DNA from: Luteibacter sp. UNC138MFCol5.1
GTDB taxonomy: Bacteria > Pseudomonadota > Gammaproteobacteria > Xanthomonadales > Rhodanobacteraceae
Assembly (NCBI RefSeq): GCF_900110505.1
Contig: NZ_FODZ01000004.1
Location: 250,143-314,142 of the forward strand
Direction of reading: 5' to 3'
Length of the DNA: 64,000 nt
Shown here in pieces: positions 54,428 to 62,976 of the stretch. The number at the start of each line of letters is the position of its first letter. Within the stretch, counting starts at the first letter, position 1. The position numbers were made by a program, and so were the translations under genes. A model generated the notes under the pieces. The model was not told the origin of the DNA. It did not search any database and worked only from the letters and a program-made list of their open reading frames with translations.

Positions 54428-54880
54428 TCAAGCACGCTCGACATATGCCTTGAGGTGTGCATGTACCCGTTTGATCTCCCTGGAAAAGGCCCAGCCGACG
54501 GCGTGACCGGCGAATCGCACGGGGCCACTAGGAACTAGCCGAAGCCTACGGGAGAGCTCGGTGGAATCGTCCAGGTCGGTCAGAGTATCCGTGACCTCGA
54601 TGTCCAGTCGTCCCAGCCAAGCGGGCTGGAGCGACATCGGCTGATGGTAAGCGATGCACAATGGACGACGCAGTCTTACGATCATGCCTTCACGCGTGCC
54701 GAACAGGCTGCGTTCGGTGTACCGCGTTCCTTCCGCTATGGGCCCTTCGGAGATCGCACGCGTGCCCTTGAATACGGCTGAGTGAGGAAGCCAGTTCCCG
54801 TAATGACGCAGATCCATCAATACATCGAAGATGGCGTCGGGTCGTGCGCCGATCCTGGTGGTAAACAGATACTCCGGCAT
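54428..54880 (-). CDS. SRPBCC (START-like) family protein
   Basis: A 150-residue helix-grip fold protein: MPEYLFTTRIGARPDAIFDVLMDLRHYGNWLPHSAVFKG, with D-L-x-x-Y-x-x-W-L-P typical of polyketide cyclase/dehydrase and lipid-transport (SRPBCC) proteins. A hydrophobic cavity is expected; the ligand is unknown. AAGGAGCG precedes the ATG. It is convergent with the bufferin operon. It may share a transcript with the small transposase-like gene upstream, which is probably accidental. Confidence 0.78.
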   Translation of the reverse strand: MPEYLFTTRIGARPDAIFDVLMDLRHYGNWLPHSAVFKGTRAISEGPIAEGTRYTERSLFGTREGMIVRLRRPLCIAYHQPMSLQPAWLGRLDIEVTDTLTDLDDSTELSRRLRLVPSGPVRFAGHAVGWAFSREIKRVHAHLKAYVERA

Positions 54881-54901
54881 ATCGACGCTCCTTACCGTAG
54901 G

Positions 54902-55183
54902 TTATCGTTTTCGCGAAAGCAGCGCCTTCAACCGCTCGTTCTCGAGCGCAAGTTCCGCATACATGCGTTTCAGGGCACCTAGCTCTGTCTCCGTATCCCG
55001 CAGCCGCCGTACGGTGGAAAGTGCGGCGCCCGCGTAACGGCTTCGCCATGCATCCAATATTTCACGGGTTATCTGCAAGTCAGCGCAAACGACCTCGGGG
55101 TCGCGCCCGCTCGCCAGCTCGGCAAGCGCGTCGGCGATCTGCTGCTCGGAGAACCGCTTCGTACGCACGCGCTTCCCTCCCAT
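54902..55183 (-). pseudogene. IS3-type transposase OrfA remnant
   Basis: A 93-residue frame with the IS3-family OrfA layout: helix-turn-helix (KRFSEQQIADALAELASGRDPEVVCADLQITREILDAWRSRYAG) then a leucine-zipper-like coiled coil (LRDTETELGALKRMYAELALENERLKALLSRKR). No OrfB integrase frame or inverted-repeat ends follow, and the ribosome site is weak. It is a leftover of an insertion or a domesticated DNA-binding piece. Confidence 0.65.
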
Positions 55184-55255
55184 GGATCCCGTATGGTAGT
55201 CGGTGCCCGCGTTTCGGGCTGGGTCGGTCTTGCGCGATATGGCTGCTGGTTGCGC

Positions 55256-56203
55256 TCAGGATGCCCGCGCCCCACGCGAGCGGCGGGCACCGTACTCGCG
55301 TGCGAAGGCTCCCGGCGTCGTCCCGACATGGAAGGTAAAGCGTCGCGTAAAATGGCTCTGGTCGGAGAATCCCACGAGGAGGGCGATATCGGCTAGCGAC
55401 AACGCGGTCTCGACTACGAGCTGGCGGGCGCGACGGATGCGGCACTCTTCGACGAAGGCAAATGCGGTAACGCCCATCGTCTGCTTGAACAAGCGGCAGA
55501 AGTGGAAGCGACTGACGCCGACGATCGCCGCAAGCTCTGCCAGCCCGATCGATCGGTGCAGATTGTCTTCGACGTATTCTGTCAGGCGGCCCACCTCGAC
55601 TCGGCCTAGTCCACGAGTTCGCTGTCGCTCGACTGGCTGGAAGACGTTATATCGCCGGAGGAGATGCGCTGCCAGTGCGCTCGAGATAGCGTCGACGATG
55701 AGACGCTGGCAGGGATGAGGCGCGAGGTCGAGCTCGGCGACAAATGCCTGCGCCAGGCGCGCGATGGTGGGATCGAATGTATCGAACACATTGACCACCT
55801 CCATGCGGACCGGTCCTGCGTCGCCGAGCTCGTCGGCCGCGTGCGTCACGAGGGAAGTAGGGACACGAAGTCGCGCCGAGGGCGCAGCATCGCCGTCCCA
55901 GGACGACGAATAACCCGCCGGCATGATGAGCGTGTGGCCGGCCCGAACGACCCGGGTGTCGACCGCACCCGCCCGGATCTGGGTCAGTCTTGCCGCGCCC
56001 GACGTGCAGAGGTGCACCATGTGGTGGTCGAGCGGGGCGTACGATTCGGTCACCTTCAAATAGCTGCGGTGCACATCCAGGGTCACACCGGACCAGCCCC
56101 GGCCCCGGCTCGTAGCGACGGGAAGTTGGGGTCGGGCATGCAGGATCGCGTCGATGGAAAGCGCGGCCGGGGTCTGTGGCGGATTCGGGGTTGGCTGCGA
56201 CAT
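55256..56203 (-). CDS. AraC family transcriptional regulator
   Basis: A 315-residue regulator. The N-terminal AraC-binding-like (cupin 6) domain includes RAGHTLIMPAGYSSSWDGD. The C-terminal double helix-turn-helix (about 213-310) is VEDNLHRSIGLAELAAIVGVSRFHFCRLFKQTMGVTAFAFVEECRIRRARQL and DIALLVGFSDQSHFTRRFTFHVGTTPGAF. The ATG at 56203 is preferred: the frame is open further upstream, but that part is AT-rich promoter-like DNA. The target is not obvious; no metabolic gene adjoins it. Confidence 0.85.
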   Translation of the reverse strand: MSQPTPNPPQTPAALSIDAILHARPQLPVATSRGRGWSGVTLDVHRSYLKVTESYAPLDHHMVHLCTSGAARLTQIRAGAVDTRVVRAGHTLIMPAGYSSSWDGDAAPSARLRVPTSLVTHAADELGDAGPVRMEVVNVFDTFDPTIARLAQAFVAELDLAPHPCQRLIVDAISSALAAHLLRRYNVFQPVERQRTRGLGRVEVGRLTEYVEDNLHRSIGLAELAAIVGVSRFHFCRLFKQTMGVTAFAFVEECRIRRARQLVVETALSLADIALLVGFSDQSHFTRRFTFHVGTTPGAFAREYGARRSRGARAS

Positions 56204-56361
56204 CGTGCAGTGTCCGGTGGATGGCGTGATTGTGCCTGCGCCTGCAGGGGCACGTTCTTGCGTGGCATTGCTGCAAATGGGAGGACGTTGCTTCTCGCTC
56301 CGCCATATGGGGCGCAGTAGAGGGCTCGGCACGCCGCCGGAAACATCATACCATAAGTTTA

Positions 56362-56377
56362 CATAATATACATTATG
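56362..56377. promoter_or_regulatory. AT-rich inverted repeat upstream of AraC gene
   Basis: CATAAT-ATAC-ATTATG, a perfect 6-base dyad, lies in an AT-rich patch (56345-56395) about 160 bases before the AraC start. It may hold the promoter or an operator. Confidence 0.4.
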
Positions 56378-56451
56378 CGTAGTACATGTAGTGTCGTAGG
56401 GGTCGCCGCAAGCCTGTCGCGACCCGCTTAATTCTGTCCTCAGTGACTTAA

Positions 56452-56584
56452 TTTTGACCACCTGCGTTATCGCGTCCCCGCTGGGTGCGTTCAACAGAGG
56501 TAGGCCGTATCGGCCGTAGTTCTAGGCCAACTGCGCCTAGTTCCCTATGCCAGTTTTGACCTGCGCCAAAGTTTTTATGCCAGT
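56452..56584. other. Possible insertion-sequence end (IS21-like repeats); no gene in 56204-56680
   Basis: The 477 bases from 56204 to 56680 hold no gene I can support. Within them TTTTGACC occurs at 56452 and 56554, and TATGCCAGT at 56546 and 56576. Short repeats of this look are found at the ends of IS21-type elements. No transposase is present, so this would be a scar. The reading is tentative. Confidence 0.3.
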
Positions 56585-56680
56585 CATCCTAGAGCGCCCA
56601 AATAAGCGAGCCAATCTGCGCGCGTTTGCCCGGCCTGATCATTTGAACGACAACTATGTACACGGTCTGCGTCCAACGCG

Positions 56681-57100
56681 TCACGACGAAATGGAAATGG
56701 GCGCGCGCTTGAGGTAGTACAGGTGATGACTCGAGTAGACGACTTCGCCCGCAGCCACCGCGGCACGAAACGAATTCCCAAGGTGCTCGACGGTCATGAA
56801 CCCGATTGAGCGCGGATTCTCCGTCAGAAATATCCTCAATCGCCACTCGTCGAAAGCATCGATCTGACCGTTCTCGCCGAAGTCAAAATCGACAGACCGG
56901 TCACTCCCTTGGACGTCGCAGCCATAGCCGTGCTTCTGGTAACGAACGCCACCGCCAAGTTCACCTCGTGGGCCTATTGGCGTCGCTGCCCAGTCGTCAT
57001 TGCTTGTCGGAAGCGAGATGCCCGAGGCTTCTAGTAAAGCTGTTGCATGCGCCACGGCATCAATATAGTTACGTATGAGGGTGAAAAGTTGCCTATCCAT
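56681..57100 (-). CDS. DUF6896-like protein, possible immunity protein
   Basis: A 139-residue soluble protein. The stretch GGGVRYQKHGYGCDVQGSDRSVDFDFGENGQIDAFDEWRLRIFL resembles DUF6896 proteins (Y-x-x-H-G-x-G-C, V-D-F-D-F-G, F-D-x-W-R-L), a family often seen near polymorphic toxin genes. No toxin gene is next to it, so an orphan immunity role is only a guess. The ATG at 57100 is taken; the frame extends to 57145. It precedes the integrase on the opposite strand, together with a second small gene. Confidence 0.55.
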   Translation of the reverse strand: MDRQLFTLIRNYIDAVAHATALLEASGISLPTSNDDWAATPIGPRGELGGGVRYQKHGYGCDVQGSDRSVDFDFGENGQIDAFDEWRLRIFLTENPRSIGFMTVEHLGNSFRAAVAAGEVVYSSHHLYYLKRAPISISS

Positions 57101-57151
57101 CGACGCCGCTCCCTTCGCTGAGGCAGGTGTAAAACGGCGTGGCACAGGTAA

Positions 57152-57607
57152 TCACGGCAAGCCAAGTAGGCTCTTGAACCCGCTCACCGCGACTTCCTTA
57201 CCCAGCGCGCGGACGACCTTACCAGCGAGGACGAGCGCCTCCGACTGGTCGTCCTCCCATTCCATATAAGCGTACGCCCCGGTCTTGAAGGCGAAATGGT
57301 CGCACATCCGCCGGAATTCCCGGCGCCGGGCCTTCTCCGGCATACCAAAGCCGAGCAGGTCCACGTACTGCTTCAGAGCCTCGGTCGCCAGCATGCGCCC
57401 TTCCACCATCCAGGTCTCGCTCGAGCCAGGATGGCGCAATTGAATGAGTCCGCGCTCTTCGTCCGCGGCGCTTTCGTCGACGACATCCAGGGTAACGCCC
57501 GTCGCCAGTTGACGTGCGCGGCACGCGTCGACCCCGTACTCCATGTCGTATAGCGGCAGCAGGCTGCCAATGAAGCGCACCATGCGTTCGCTTTGACTGC
57601 GTTCCAT
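57152..57607 (-). CDS. Hypothetical protein
   Basis: A 151-residue soluble protein, acidic in the middle (VVDESAADEERG) with a helical second half (GRMLATEALKQYVDLLGFGMPEKARRREFRRMCDHFAF). I do not recognise it. It lies about 50 bases upstream of the DUF6896-like gene on the same strand and could be its operon partner. It is divergent from the integrase across about 170 AT-rich bases. Confidence 0.5.
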   Translation of the reverse strand: MERSQSERMVRFIGSLLPLYDMEYGVDACRARQLATGVTLDVVDESAADEERGLIQLRHPGSSETWMVEGRMLATEALKQYVDLLGFGMPEKARRREFRRMCDHFAFKTGAYAYMEWEDDQSEALVLAGKVVRALGKEVAVSGFKSLLGLP

Positions 57608-57711
57608 CTGTGGTCCTCAAGATCAGTGGGTAGCGTGTTTGATCGGTTTAATCCACGAGTACTATGGTGTCATAAAGTGCTGAATTAGAGCCATAAATGA
57701 CGAATATAATG

Positions 57712-57739
57712 ATAGCGAATAATGGCAGTTATTCGCTAT
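57712..57739. repeat. Inverted repeat upstream of integrase
   Basis: ATAGCGAATAA (57712-57722) and TTATTCGCTAT (57729-57739) form perfect 11-base arms around a 6-base spacer, 38 bases before the integrase ATG. Symmetric arms with a short spacer fit a tyrosine-recombinase core site or an operator. Confidence 0.6.
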
Positions 57740-57777
57740 TATGTGGTCAGATGATAGATTACAGGGGCAAATGACGC

Positions 57778-58893
57778 ATGCCGAAGCCGACGCACCCTTC
57801 CCTACCCATCGTGCAGACGCTTGACGCACTGTCCTCGGTGCCAGGTGTGGCTGCGGCTGTCCGTGAATCCCGCGCTGCCCTTGCCACGTCCGTTGACGAG
57901 GTCATCGCACGCCTGGCGAGCTGGTCAGCTGACTTCGCCGCCGGCAGCGCCTCGGCGACGGTGAAGGCCGTCCGCTCGGACTGGACCCAGTACCTGGCCT
58001 GGTGCGACACGGCCGGACATTCGCCACTTCCCGCGTCCGTCCTGCAATTGGAAGCCTTTCTGGTCGACGCCATCGACCGCGGCCGTAAACGCGCCACGGT
58101 GGATCGCTACCTTTATACCGTGGGCCTGGTCCACATTGCGGCCGGCCTGCCGAGCCCCTCGAAGGACCCTGACTGGGCGGTGAAATGGAAGAAGCTGACC
58201 CGCCGCCTGAAGACCACTGGTGGGCATGTACGCAAGCAGGCCGCCGAACTCGACATGGCCGGCGTCACCGCGATCCTTGCGACGCTGGGCGACAGCCCGC
58301 GCGACCTGCGTGACGCCGCCCTGCTCTCGATAGCCTCCGATACGCTCTGCCGCGAATCTGAACTGGTGGCGATCGAGATGGCTCACCTGCACCTGAATCG
58401 GCGACGCAATACCTGGGCGCTGCACGTACCCTTTTCCAGAACCAACCAGGACGGCGAGTCCCCCGACTACCGCTTCGTGAGCCACGAAACCCTTGCCCGC
58501 GTCCGTGCCTGGCAAGGTGTCGCCGGCATCACGGAAGGTCCCCTCTTCCGGCCCATCGGTGGTCGCCCCAAACTGACAGGAGATGCCTTCCCTGCCCTCC
58601 TGCCGCAGGAGGTTGCCCGCATTTTTCGACGGCGCGCGCGGGCAGCCGGTCTGGAGGGAGCCGCAGCGATTAGCGGCCATTCGGCGCGCATTGGATCCGC
58701 CAACGACCTCGCCGAGCACGGTGCGACGAGCACGCAGATTCAGCAAGCTGGAGGCTGGAAGACCGAGCGAATGGTGTCCTATTACACGCGACGGTCATGC
58801 GCTGGCGAAAATGCGATGGCGTATCTCAGGCGTGCAAAAGATCTCAAGCCGACAGACAGATCGCAGAGCGACGTGGAGCCAATTGACCGCTGA
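57778..58893 (+). CDS. Tyrosine recombinase / site-specific integrase
   Basis: A 371-residue phage-type integrase. A SAM-like N-terminal core-binding domain (about 45-150) precedes the catalytic domain. The active-site residues are visible: Arg in SDTLCRESELVAIEM, His-x-x-Arg in ISGHSARIGSAND, Trp in QAGGWKTERMV (the second His position) and the nucleophile Tyr in SYYTRRS. It probably mobilised the AT-richer genes that follow, and a symmetric repeat lies just upstream. No tRNA gene was seen as target. Confidence 0.9.
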   Translation: MPKPTHPSLPIVQTLDALSSVPGVAAAVRESRAALATSVDEVIARLASWSADFAAGSASATVKAVRSDWTQYLAWCDTAGHSPLPASVLQLEAFLVDAIDRGRKRATVDRYLYTVGLVHIAAGLPSPSKDPDWAVKWKKLTRRLKTTGGHVRKQAAELDMAGVTAILATLGDSPRDLRDAALLSIASDTLCRESELVAIEMAHLHLNRRRNTWALHVPFSRTNQDGESPDYRFVSHETLARVRAWQGVAGITEGPLFRPIGGRPKLTGDAFPALLPQEVARIFRRRARAAGLEGAAAISGHSARIGSANDLAEHGATSTQIQQAGGWKTERMVSYYTRRSCAGENAMAYLRRAKDLKPTDRSQSDVEPIDR

Positions 58894-58909
58894 CGCGATA
58901 CGTGTAGAA

Positions 58910-59038
58910 ATGCTTCACGATGTCGACGTACAACTGGAGGCTTGGTGCCGGCTCGCGACACTGCCTCAAAACGGAACTGAATTAGATCAATATAGGGAGG
59001 AGGCTGCGCATGTGGGTTACTACCGGCTTGAGCAATGA
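58910..59038 (+). CDS. Possible small ORF between integrase and nuclease-NTPase
   Basis: A 42-codon frame (MLHDVDVQLEAWCRLATLPQ...) that overlaps the start of the next gene by 29 bases. It has no clear ribosome site and no known relatives that I can name. It may be a leader peptide or chance. Confidence 0.25.
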   Translation: MLHDVDVQLEAWCRLATLPQNGTELDQYREEAAHVGYYRLEQ

Positions 59039-61715
59039 AAGCGACGTTGAGCAGAAATTTATTTACCCCCTCCTCGTTACTCCCTCTCCAGCAGGCATGG
59101 GGCTTCCGCCTTCGGTAATTCAGACGAAAGCGAATATTCGTAGGCTTTCCATTGGAAAAGGGGCCGAGAAAAAGCTCTACTATCCCGACTATCTCATTGT
59201 GACTTCAGGAATTCCTGTTGTCGTTGTCGAGGCGAAACATCCATCCGAGGACCTTGCTGATGGGTATCGCGAGGCGCGTCTCTACGCTTCCGAGTTGAAC
59301 GCCCTCTATCCTCATGATGAAAATCCGACACGCTATGTAGTCGCCTCAAACGGTGTCGAACTATGGTTCGGATTCACCGACTCCACGGAGCCTCTCGAAA
59401 AATCCGTATGTGCGGAGCTAGGCGTCTACTCGCCAGCGATAGCTCGTCTCACGGAAGAGTTAGGGTGGCACAACATCTCAAAGTATGCCGACAAACTCGC
59501 CCGAGCCTCTCGCGCCGCTGCCTACTTCAAGCCGCGGAAGCTTCTCGGAGGCGTCGCGCTTCAGAATGAAGAGGTTGGGCAGAACTCGTTCGGGACCACG
59601 GTCACCTCAGCGATCGCGAGTGTCTTCAATCCAGAAAGCCGCGAAGATCGCGCTCACATTGCGAAGCATGGCTACGTTCCATCGCAACGCCGTGAGCGCT
59701 ATATCGAACCCATCGACAAGGTAATTCGTGCTGCCCGGCCGCCTAGCGAAACACATGCGACGATGTTGGAAGATACGTCGAAACCCGAAGAAGTTATTCA
59801 AAAACTCAGGCAGCCAAAGATTTTGGAGCACAAGGTGCTGCTACTGATCGGCAGTGTTGGATCGGGAAAATCGACATTCATAGACTACCTCCAGGAGGTT
59901 GCTCTACCGTCAGAACTCCGTTCGGCAATAGTGTGGTGTCGCCTAAATATGAATGTAGCTCCGGTTTCCGCGAATGAAATTTATACGTGGTTGCGGGAGG
60001 AAATCATTATGGCAACTCGTGCATCCCTCCCTGATACGGACTTCGACGACCTAGAGGTTATGCGAAGACTGTACGGCACAGAACTATCGCGGTTCTCAAA
60101 AGGCGTAGGAAAGCTCTACGCCGGGGACACTGCGGTGTACGACATCAAATTGGCCGAAGAGCTGCAGCGACTCACGGCCGATCGGCACCTTACCGCGAAT
60201 TGTCACGTTCGTTTCACCTGCGGTGAACGGCAAAAACTATGCATGATGGTGCTCGACAACTGCGACAAGAAAACGCGTGACGAGCAACTTCTAATGTTCG
60301 AGGCCGCTCAGTGGCTACAGAAGGAGTTCCGTTGCTTGGTCATCTTGCCATTGCGCGACGAGACGTACGACAACCATAAGGACCAACCACCACTCGACAC
60401 CGCGTTAAAGGACTTAGTGTTTAGAATCGAACCTCCACTCTTTCAACAGGTACTAGTAAAGCGTGTCCAGCTCGCCGTTCTTGAGCTTAGCTCGGATGCT
60501 GCAGAGAAGCTGCACTATTCATTACCGAATGGGTTTACCGTCGAGTATCCGAAGTCAGAGCAGGCGTTCTACTTATTGTCCATTCTTAAATCGCTCTTCG
60601 AACATGACCGCTTCGCGCGACGCCTGATCGTCGGCTTAGCAGGAAGGAACATGCGTCTTGCGCTTGAGATCTTTCTTGATTTCTGCAAAAGCGGTTACAT
60701 CGGTGATGATCAGATATTCAAGATAAGGCAATCTGAAGGCACCCATGTACTTCCATTTCACCAGGTCGCCACCGTCATTCTCAGAATGAACCGTCGCTTC
60801 TACGACAGCGACCACTCGTACATTAAGAATCTTTTCGCTGCTAACGACAAGGATCCATCGCCAGCGTTCTTCTGCCGATATCTGATCATGCGCTGGTTAG
60901 CGGATCGCGTGAAAACTGCTGGTCCGTCAGGTCTCGAGGGATATTTCCGCAAGGCCGACGTAAAGATAGCGGTATTGCCATACGGTCTAAGCCCGGATGC
61001 GGTAGACCGTGAAATTAACTACCTACTAGCTGCGCAGTGCGTCATCGCCGAACACTTGAGAACCGATAGTGTGGTTGATGAAGACTTAGTACGACTCGGT
61101 CCCGCAGGCTATGTGCACCTTGATCTTGTTGGTAACGTCAATTACCTCGCGGCGATCGCTGAGGATACGTTCTTCGATGATCGGATTCAGGCCGAGCGCG
61201 TGGTCAAGAGGATCAAAGATATGGGGTCGCATCTCCACTTGAAAACGGCTGTAGAGAATGCGACTGAAGTGGTCGACTATTTGGACGCGGTTCTAACGCG
61301 CGCAAACAAACCCCACGAGAGCATCATGCGTGACAGTCTCCTGTCGGATTTGACCGGCTTTGCTTCTGCAAGAGAGGCGCTTCAGAGAGTTGTAAAAACG
61401 CAAGCCAGCGATCCTTGGTTCCGTGCGGATAAGGATCTCCCGCGAGGCTCGTTGCACAATGTCACGGTAGTTAACAAGACACAGCACGGTCACTTCGTAG
61501 AATTCCAGACCGGGCTGGTCGGCTTGGTTCACAAGTCGAATGAGAATGGAATCGCTGCGTTTCCCGGCGACCGGGTCTGCGTTGAAGTTATTTGGGTTGA
61601 CGTGATCCAACGAAAGATGTCACTAAAGTTGATGGCCCTTGTCGCCGAGGATGCCGGCGACGTGGTCGAAGGAGCTTACAGCCTGCCGCTATTCGAAGGG
61701 AATGATCAGTCGTAG
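59010..61715 (+). CDS. PD-(D/E)XK nuclease - P-loop NTPase - S1 domain protein, candidate defence effector
   Basis: A 901-residue multidomain protein. Residues 1-150 match the N-terminal nuclease region of type I restriction HsdR: SDVEQKFIYPLL, D60 in YYPDYLIV and E74-A-K76 in VVVVEAKHP, a PD-(D/E)XK site. A P-loop NTPase follows, with Walker A GSVGSGKST (281-289) and Walker B MMVLDNCD (D416). Residues about 440-800 are mostly helical. Residues about 813-880 read as an S1/OB RNA-binding domain (GSLHNVTVVNKTQHGHFVEF, GLVGLVHKS, VIQRKMSLKLMAL). There is no HsdM or HsdS gene nearby. The layout recalls STAND-type antiviral proteins. GGGAGGAGG precedes the ATG. Codon use is visibly less GC-rich than in the left part, so it was probably acquired. 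Confidence 0.75.
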   Translation: MWVTTGLSNESDVEQKFIYPLLVTPSPAGMGLPPSVIQTKANIRRLSIGKGAEKKLYYPDYLIVTSGIPVVVVEAKHPSEDLADGYREARLYASELNALYPHDENPTRYVVASNGVELWFGFTDSTEPLEKSVCAELGVYSPAIARLTEELGWHNISKYADKLARASRAAAYFKPRKLLGGVALQNEEVGQNSFGTTVTSAIASVFNPESREDRAHIAKHGYVPSQRRERYIEPIDKVIRAARPPSETHATMLEDTSKPEEVIQKLRQPKILEHKVLLLIGSVGSGKSTFIDYLQEVALPSELRSAIVWCRLNMNVAPVSANEIYTWLREEIIMATRASLPDTDFDDLEVMRRLYGTELSRFSKGVGKLYAGDTAVYDIKLAEELQRLTADRHLTANCHVRFTCGERQKLCMMVLDNCDKKTRDEQLLMFEAAQWLQKEFRCLVILPLRDETYDNHKDQPPLDTALKDLVFRIEPPLFQQVLVKRVQLAVLELSSDAAEKLHYSLPNGFTVEYPKSEQAFYLLSILKSLFEHDRFARRLIVGLAGRNMRLALEIFLDFCKSGYIGDDQIFKIRQSEGTHVLPFHQVATVILRMNRRFYDSDHSYIKNLFAANDKDPSPAFFCRYLIMRWLADRVKTAGPSGLEGYFRKADVKIAVLPYGLSPDAVDREINYLLAAQCVIAEHLRTDSVVDEDLVRLGPAGYVHLDLVGNVNYLAAIAEDTFFDDRIQAERVVKRIKDMGSHLHLKTAVENATEVVDYLDAVLTRANKPHESIMRDSLLSDLTGFASAREALQRVVKTQASDPWFRADKDLPRGSLHNVTVVNKTQHGHFVEFQTGLVGLVHKSNENGIAAFPGDRVCVEVIWVDVIQRKMSLKLMALVAEDAGDVVEGAYSLPLFEGNDQS

Positions 61716-61824
61716 GACTGCCTGGTAACCGTACGATGTGCGCAAGTACATTTCCCTCGGTCAGCGAGGTTCATGCCCTCACGCTGAATTTGGCGACGAT
61801 ATGCATGCCATGCAAAATGGACGG

Positions 61825-62976
61825 TCACATCCGCTCCCACGCGACAAGATCCGGCGGGGGACGTCCCTCTCGCTTATCACGATCGTCCCAGGCTCGTTTC
61901 GATGCTTGAAAGGTCTTCCACTCCTTGGCACGTAAGGCCTTGGCGCGATCATTGTCGGCTTGTCGGTGGCCGTATTCGTTGAGCGCCATACCGCGGCCAT
62001 CATCGAACCGGGCGACGACGCCCGTAGTAAAGGGGACTAGGCGTGGATCAGGCATCAGGAAAGTGCGACCTCCAATGCTCGGCCACGGCGTTGTGCCGAC
62101 GGTATTTTCGGGATAAAGCCAAGCCACATTGCTCGAGGCAATATACCGCTGCGCCATCACCTTTAGGACATAGTTTACCGATTGCACGTACGCTCCATCG
62201 ACTTGACGGCCGCGTTGTATCTTTCGTAAATCGAAGAGTGAATCCTCGTACACTCGTGGATTCTCAATGCGGCGGACGGGTGACCCCTTGGGATTTCTCA
62301 CGTACTGCAAGTGAGTCATGACAAGACAACGGGTTGGCGAGAGGGGAAAGAACGTTTGGGTCCCGACGCGCACCGGCGACGGCGTACCTAAATTCGCGAC
62401 TTCACGCGATCCCGGGTAGATCTCGCGATTATACGCGGTCACCGGGCAGTCGCTCACAATGAATTTCTCTTCGCACTCGTCTGCGCAGATGATTTCCCAT
62501 ACGGAAGCCAGCCACATGGTCTCCAACTGACGATATAACTGGGGGAGTCTCTGTAGCGCTTGCTGATGGGTAGTTGTGCGGGTAACGACTCTAAGGAAAT
62601 GCAGCCCCTTCAGCGTGCGAAAGAACTGCGCGGCAAGGTACTTTGAGAAGGCGCCTAGTGCCTCGTTCACGCCGTCTTTGATTTGATAGTCGTCAAAAAA
62701 CGCGATTGCGCGGCTCCCGTGAAAATCGATGTCTGCGAAAAATTGGCTCTCGATGATGTCGGTGTACGCCTCTCCCTGGAACAGCGTGTACAGATGATCC
62801 AGGCAAAATGTCGAAGCCGGGCCCGCTCGGCGAACGGCGTTATGATGCTTTACACCTGACGGGGTGTGAATTGGGTCCGGATGCTTGTCCAGCACATGGA
62901 ATTTCGATTGACCCGCTGCCAAGAAGCGACGCTGGTACCACACGGGCACGTAATGATGATTCGTCCTGAATTCCAT
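61825..62976 (-). CDS. DUF4238 domain-containing protein
   Basis: A 383-residue protein with the DUF4238 landmarks: N-terminal NHHYVPVWYQRRFLAA, then AVRRAGPASTFCLDHLYTL, the QFFRTLKG helix and KFIVSDCPVTAYN with a Y-x-P-x-S/T-P-type segment (FFPLSPTRCLVMTH). DUF4238 proteins are frequent in mobile islands and near defence genes but have no proven activity. It is convergent with the nuclease-NTPase gene, about 110 bases away. It may be cargo of the same island. Confidence 0.8.
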   Translation of the reverse strand: MEFRTNHHYVPVWYQRRFLAAGQSKFHVLDKHPDPIHTPSGVKHHNAVRRAGPASTFCLDHLYTLFQGEAYTDIIESQFFADIDFHGSRAIAFFDDYQIKDGVNEALGAFSKYLAAQFFRTLKGLHFLRVVTRTTTHQQALQRLPQLYRQLETMWLASVWEIICADECEEKFIVSDCPVTAYNREIYPGSREVANLGTPSPVRVGTQTFFPLSPTRCLVMTHLQYVRNPKGSPVRRIENPRVYEDSLFDLRKIQRGRQVDGAYVQSVNYVLKVMAQRYIASSNVAWLYPENTVGTTPWPSIGGRTFLMPDPRLVPFTTGVVARFDDGRGMALNEYGHRQADNDRAKALRAKEWKTFQASKRAWDDRDKREGRPPPDLVAWERM

